This document shows, piece by piece, positions 6,058 through 7,598 of a stretch of DNA of 7,598 bases. The notes beneath the pieces are model-generated. The model searched no databases. It was not told where the DNA came from and saw only the letters and a program-made list of their open reading frames with translations. Where the stretch lies: assembly GCA_002296185.1 (NCBI GenBank), contig DBHM01000024.1, positions 1-7,598 of the forward strand, written 5' to 3'. Both the position numbers and the translations under genes were made by a program. The stretch is from Alphaproteobacteria bacterium UBA828. GTDB taxonomy: Bacteria > Pseudomonadota > Alphaproteobacteria > UBA828. Position 1 is the first letter of the stretch. Each line of letters begins with the position of its first letter.

Positions 6058-7350
6058 TTATTGTCCTTCAAAGAAAGACGACCACGCAGGGTTGTCTGGT
6101 GGAAGAAACTGACGATTTGGAGCTTCTTTTCTCATGTCTACACCAATTTCTTTGAGGAAAGTTGGTTCTGTATAGCCTAAGTCGGTAAGAAGACTAAGAG
6201 TGTGATCTTCATTTACCATAAATAGGTAAGAATGCATGGCTGCATGATGCTGATCCCCGTGCATTTTCCAAGGGCCACCAGGTGCTTCTGCAACTTCAAT
6301 TCCTGATTCAAGAGCATCTATTACTGCTTCTGTTTCAGTTGTGCCAGCTTTAGCCCAAGCAGCTGCCATAGCTTTTACAGCTGTATAGCCGAAGCCAGCA
6401 TGCTCATTTGCGTAAACCATATCTGGGAACATCGCACGAAGCTTTTTTGTAAATGCAATGCTATTTGGGTGAGGAACGTCCTCAATGAACCCTGGTGTAA
6501 CATACATATTTGCAAGCGAAGGTGCTGCGAAGCGCTTATGTTCATAGCCATCAGCTATAGTGACGTTTGACCATGTTGGAAGCGACATGCCAGCTGCTTG
6601 TGCTTGTGGGTAAAACTGAACTTGTTCTCCTCCGACAAGACAATGAACCTGAAAGTCAGGACCTATTGACTGAATTTTGGAAATAGTAGCTTGCCATTGA
6701 GAAACACCAAATGGGAAGTACTCTTCATATTCTATCTCTCCTCCATAAAGGTTTGCTGCAGTACGTGTCCAAGCGCCGATTGCTCGACAAAAGTTATAAT
6801 CTGCACCAATAAAAATCATACGAGGGCCAAGATTTTCAATCATCCATTTTAGAGCTGGTAGAACTTGCTGCTCAGGTGTTGGACCTGAGAAAAAGGAATA
6901 GTGATCAGCTATACCGCCTTCACCTTGATTGTTATGCCAGTAAATAGTTTTATTTCTAACAACTTCTCTTCGTGCGGCTTCTCGTTCAGCACCTGTATAA
7001 GCTGCCATAACAACGTCTGCCTCGTCATCAAAAATACACTTTTGAGCTAACTCTTGATAACGTTTTACTTGAGACTGGCCATCATATTGAACCAGCTTGA
7101 CGGTTTTTGTTTTGCCATCAACAGTTATACCACCAGCATCGTTAATTTCTTTAACAGCTAGTTTATAACCGTAGGTTTTAGGTGTTGCCATAATAGAAAA
7201 GTCACCAGACAAATCATCAATTGCACAAAGAACAATTTCTTCATCTGTTGCAGCTTTTGCGCTATTTTCTCCAGGAACACTTACAGCAACAGCTGAAATA
7301 ATCCCTAGGGCAGCAGCTCCGGCAACGAAACGGAGTAAAAATTTATTCAT
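6058..7350 (-). CDS. Periplasmic substrate-binding protein of a urea/short-chain amide-type ABC importer
   Basis: This is a 430-residue protein. I chose the ATG at 7350 because GGGAG lies 8 nt before it and the protein then opens with a standard signal peptide (MNKFLLRF, hydrophobic 8-24, likely cleavage after Ala-Lys-Ala at 33). An ATG at 7371 would add seven residues without a ribosome site. The mature part is a type I periplasmic-binding fold of the AmiC/UrtA/FmdD group (Peripla_BP_5 type). Segments supporting this are DLSGDFS (46-52), the helix EINDAGG (68-74), GPTPEQQVLPALKW (156-169), GADYNF (182-187), GGEIEYEEYFPFG (203-215) and GGPWKM with QHH (358-369). Length fits this group. Where UrtA usually has an SxSRKAVLP-type segment and YPVQYEG, this protein has GAEREAARREVV and YWHNNQGEGG, so ligand contacts probably differ. 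It delivers its ligand to the permease/ATPase complex encoded downstream. Ligand: urea, a short amide or a related small nitrogen compound; unresolved. Confidence 0.88.
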   Translation of the reverse strand: MNKFLLRFVAGAAALGIISAVAVSVPGENSAKAATDEEIVLCAIDDLSGDFSIMATPKTYGYKLAVKEINDAGGITVDGKTKTVKLVQYDGQSQVKRYQELAQKCIFDDEADVVMAAYTGAEREAARREVVRNKTIYWHNNQGEGGIADHYSFFSGPTPEQQVLPALKWMIENLGPRMIFIGADYNFCRAIGAWTRTAANLYGGEIEYEEYFPFGVSQWQATISKIQSIGPDFQVHCLVGGEQVQFYPQAQAAGMSLPTWSNVTIADGYEHKRFAAPSLANMYVTPGFIEDVPHPNSIAFTKKLRAMFPDMVYANEHAGFGYTAVKAMAAAWAKAGTTETEAVIDALESGIEVAEAPGGPWKMHGDQHHAAMHSYLFMVNEDHTLSLLTDLGYTEPTFLKEIGVDMRKEAPNRQFLPPDNPAWSSFFEGQ

Positions 7351-7469
7351 GCCATTTTCTCCCGAAATCATTATAGTTGTAAATAAACTTCATATTATAA
7401 GTTATTTCGATTTTAGTAATTTTGCATTATCTATATATTTGTAACTGTGAATTACCTTCCTCGATTTAT

Positions 7470-7498
7470 TTGACATTAGCTCCTATTGTGGACATAGT
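7470..7498 (+). promoter_or_regulatory. Candidate rightward promoter (divergent from the importer)
   Basis: On the + strand a perfect TTGACA (7470-7475) is followed after exactly 17 bp by CATAGT (7493-7498), a 4 of 6 match to the -10 consensus. If real, it would drive a gene beyond the right edge, divergent from the importer. The window ends too soon to see that gene; an ATG at 7582 opens only a few codons before the edge and has no clear ribosome site. Confidence 0.3.
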
Positions 7499-7512
7499 AA
7501 ATACTTGTTATG

Positions 7513-7541
7513 ATTATACACACTATTAAATTGTGAAATAA
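7513..7541 (-). promoter_or_regulatory. Candidate promoter for the importer operon
   Basis: A perfect TATAAT on the minus strand occupies 7518-7513. The -35 position at 17-bp spacing (7541-7536) reads TTATTT, a poor match, so an activator may be needed. The predicted transcript would start near 7506 and carry a leader of about 155 nt. A second TATAAT at 7399-7394, also without a good -35, would give a shorter leader of about 35 nt. AT-rich DNA makes chance matches common, so either could be spurious. Confidence 0.3.
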
Positions 7542-7571
7542 AATTTTCGTAGAATTTTCTCTGAAAATTTT
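7540..7571. repeat. A/T-rich inverted repeat upstream of the importer promoter
   Basis: AAAATTTTC (7540-7548) and GAAAATTTT (7563-7571) are exact 9-bp inverted arms separated by 14 bp. The spacer itself contains the palindrome-like AGAATTTTCT (7551-7560), so three related half-sites lie in 32 bp just upstream of the candidate -35 region. It could be an operator for a dimeric regulator or merely low-complexity A/T sequence. Confidence 0.4.
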
Positions 7572-7598
7572 AAGACTTGAAATGTATTTGGAATGTAT

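Larger units (their letters stand above)
7351..7598. other. Non-coding AT-rich region upstream of the importer
   Basis: No long open frame is present on either strand. The region holds the binding-protein ribosome site (GGGAG at 7359-7363 read on the minus strand), two TATAAT boxes in the operon direction, a TTGACA box in the opposite direction, a cluster of A/T palindromes at 7540-7571, and a 24-codon minus-strand frame at 7402-7476. No NtrC/sigma-54 -24/-12 element was found by eye. Confidence 0.6.

Noticed and set aside
5916..6155. + strand frame of 79 codons across the binding-protein 3' end and spacer
   Set aside because: It overlaps a confident coding region and a terminator-like hairpin, and has no recognisable protein features or good ribosome site.
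7370..7375. A third minus-strand TATAAT just before the binding-protein start
   Set aside because: Its transcript would begin at or inside the ribosome site, leaving no usable leader.

Overview
The window is a compact stretch of bacterial DNA, moderately AT-rich by eye. Every gene I can support lies on the minus strand, so transcription runs from right to left. Protein style (a UrtABCDE-order transporter, a Sel1/LprI periplasmic protein, a secreted MORN-repeat protein) and the Gram-negative export signals suggest a proteobacterium, most likely an alphaproteobacterium, possibly marine. This taxonomic call is inference from family resemblance only; no rRNA or marker gene is present.

Right to left: positions 7351-7598 are a non-coding AT-rich upstream region with candidate promoter elements on both strands and a palindromic A/T cluster. 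A five-gene ABC importer follows: a periplasmic substrate-binding protein (6058-7350), then after a 149-bp gap containing a strong stem-loop, two LivH/LivM-type permeases (5009-5908 and 3879-5012) and two ATPases (3139-3882 and 2418-3119). Gene order and motifs match urtABCDE (urea) and the related fmdDEF/amide importers. The four membrane and ATPase genes are tightly packed, with two 4-bp start/stop overlaps and one 19-bp gap. The binding protein has diverged enough from the UrtA sequences I can recall that the substrate should be called 'urea or short-chain amide-like' and not urea outright. No urease or amidase gene is in view to settle it.

Left of the importer are two predicted exported repeat proteins, again on the minus strand. 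The first (410-2356) has a signal peptide, nine Sel1 repeats that are nearly identical at DNA level, an LprI-type four-cysteine domain and a C-terminal domain with a DxDGD motif. The second (1-380, cut by the window edge) has a signal peptide and at least three 24-residue MORN/YwqK-type repeats. They are 29 bp apart and may be co-transcribed. Nothing in the sequence links them functionally to the importer.

Most of the window is ordinary, well-understood gene content. The points most worth a second look are the near-identical Sel1 repeat array with higher-order duplication, the secreted Sel1-LprI/MORN pair, the intercistronic hairpin that separates the binding-protein gene from the rest of its operon, and the unresolved substrate.
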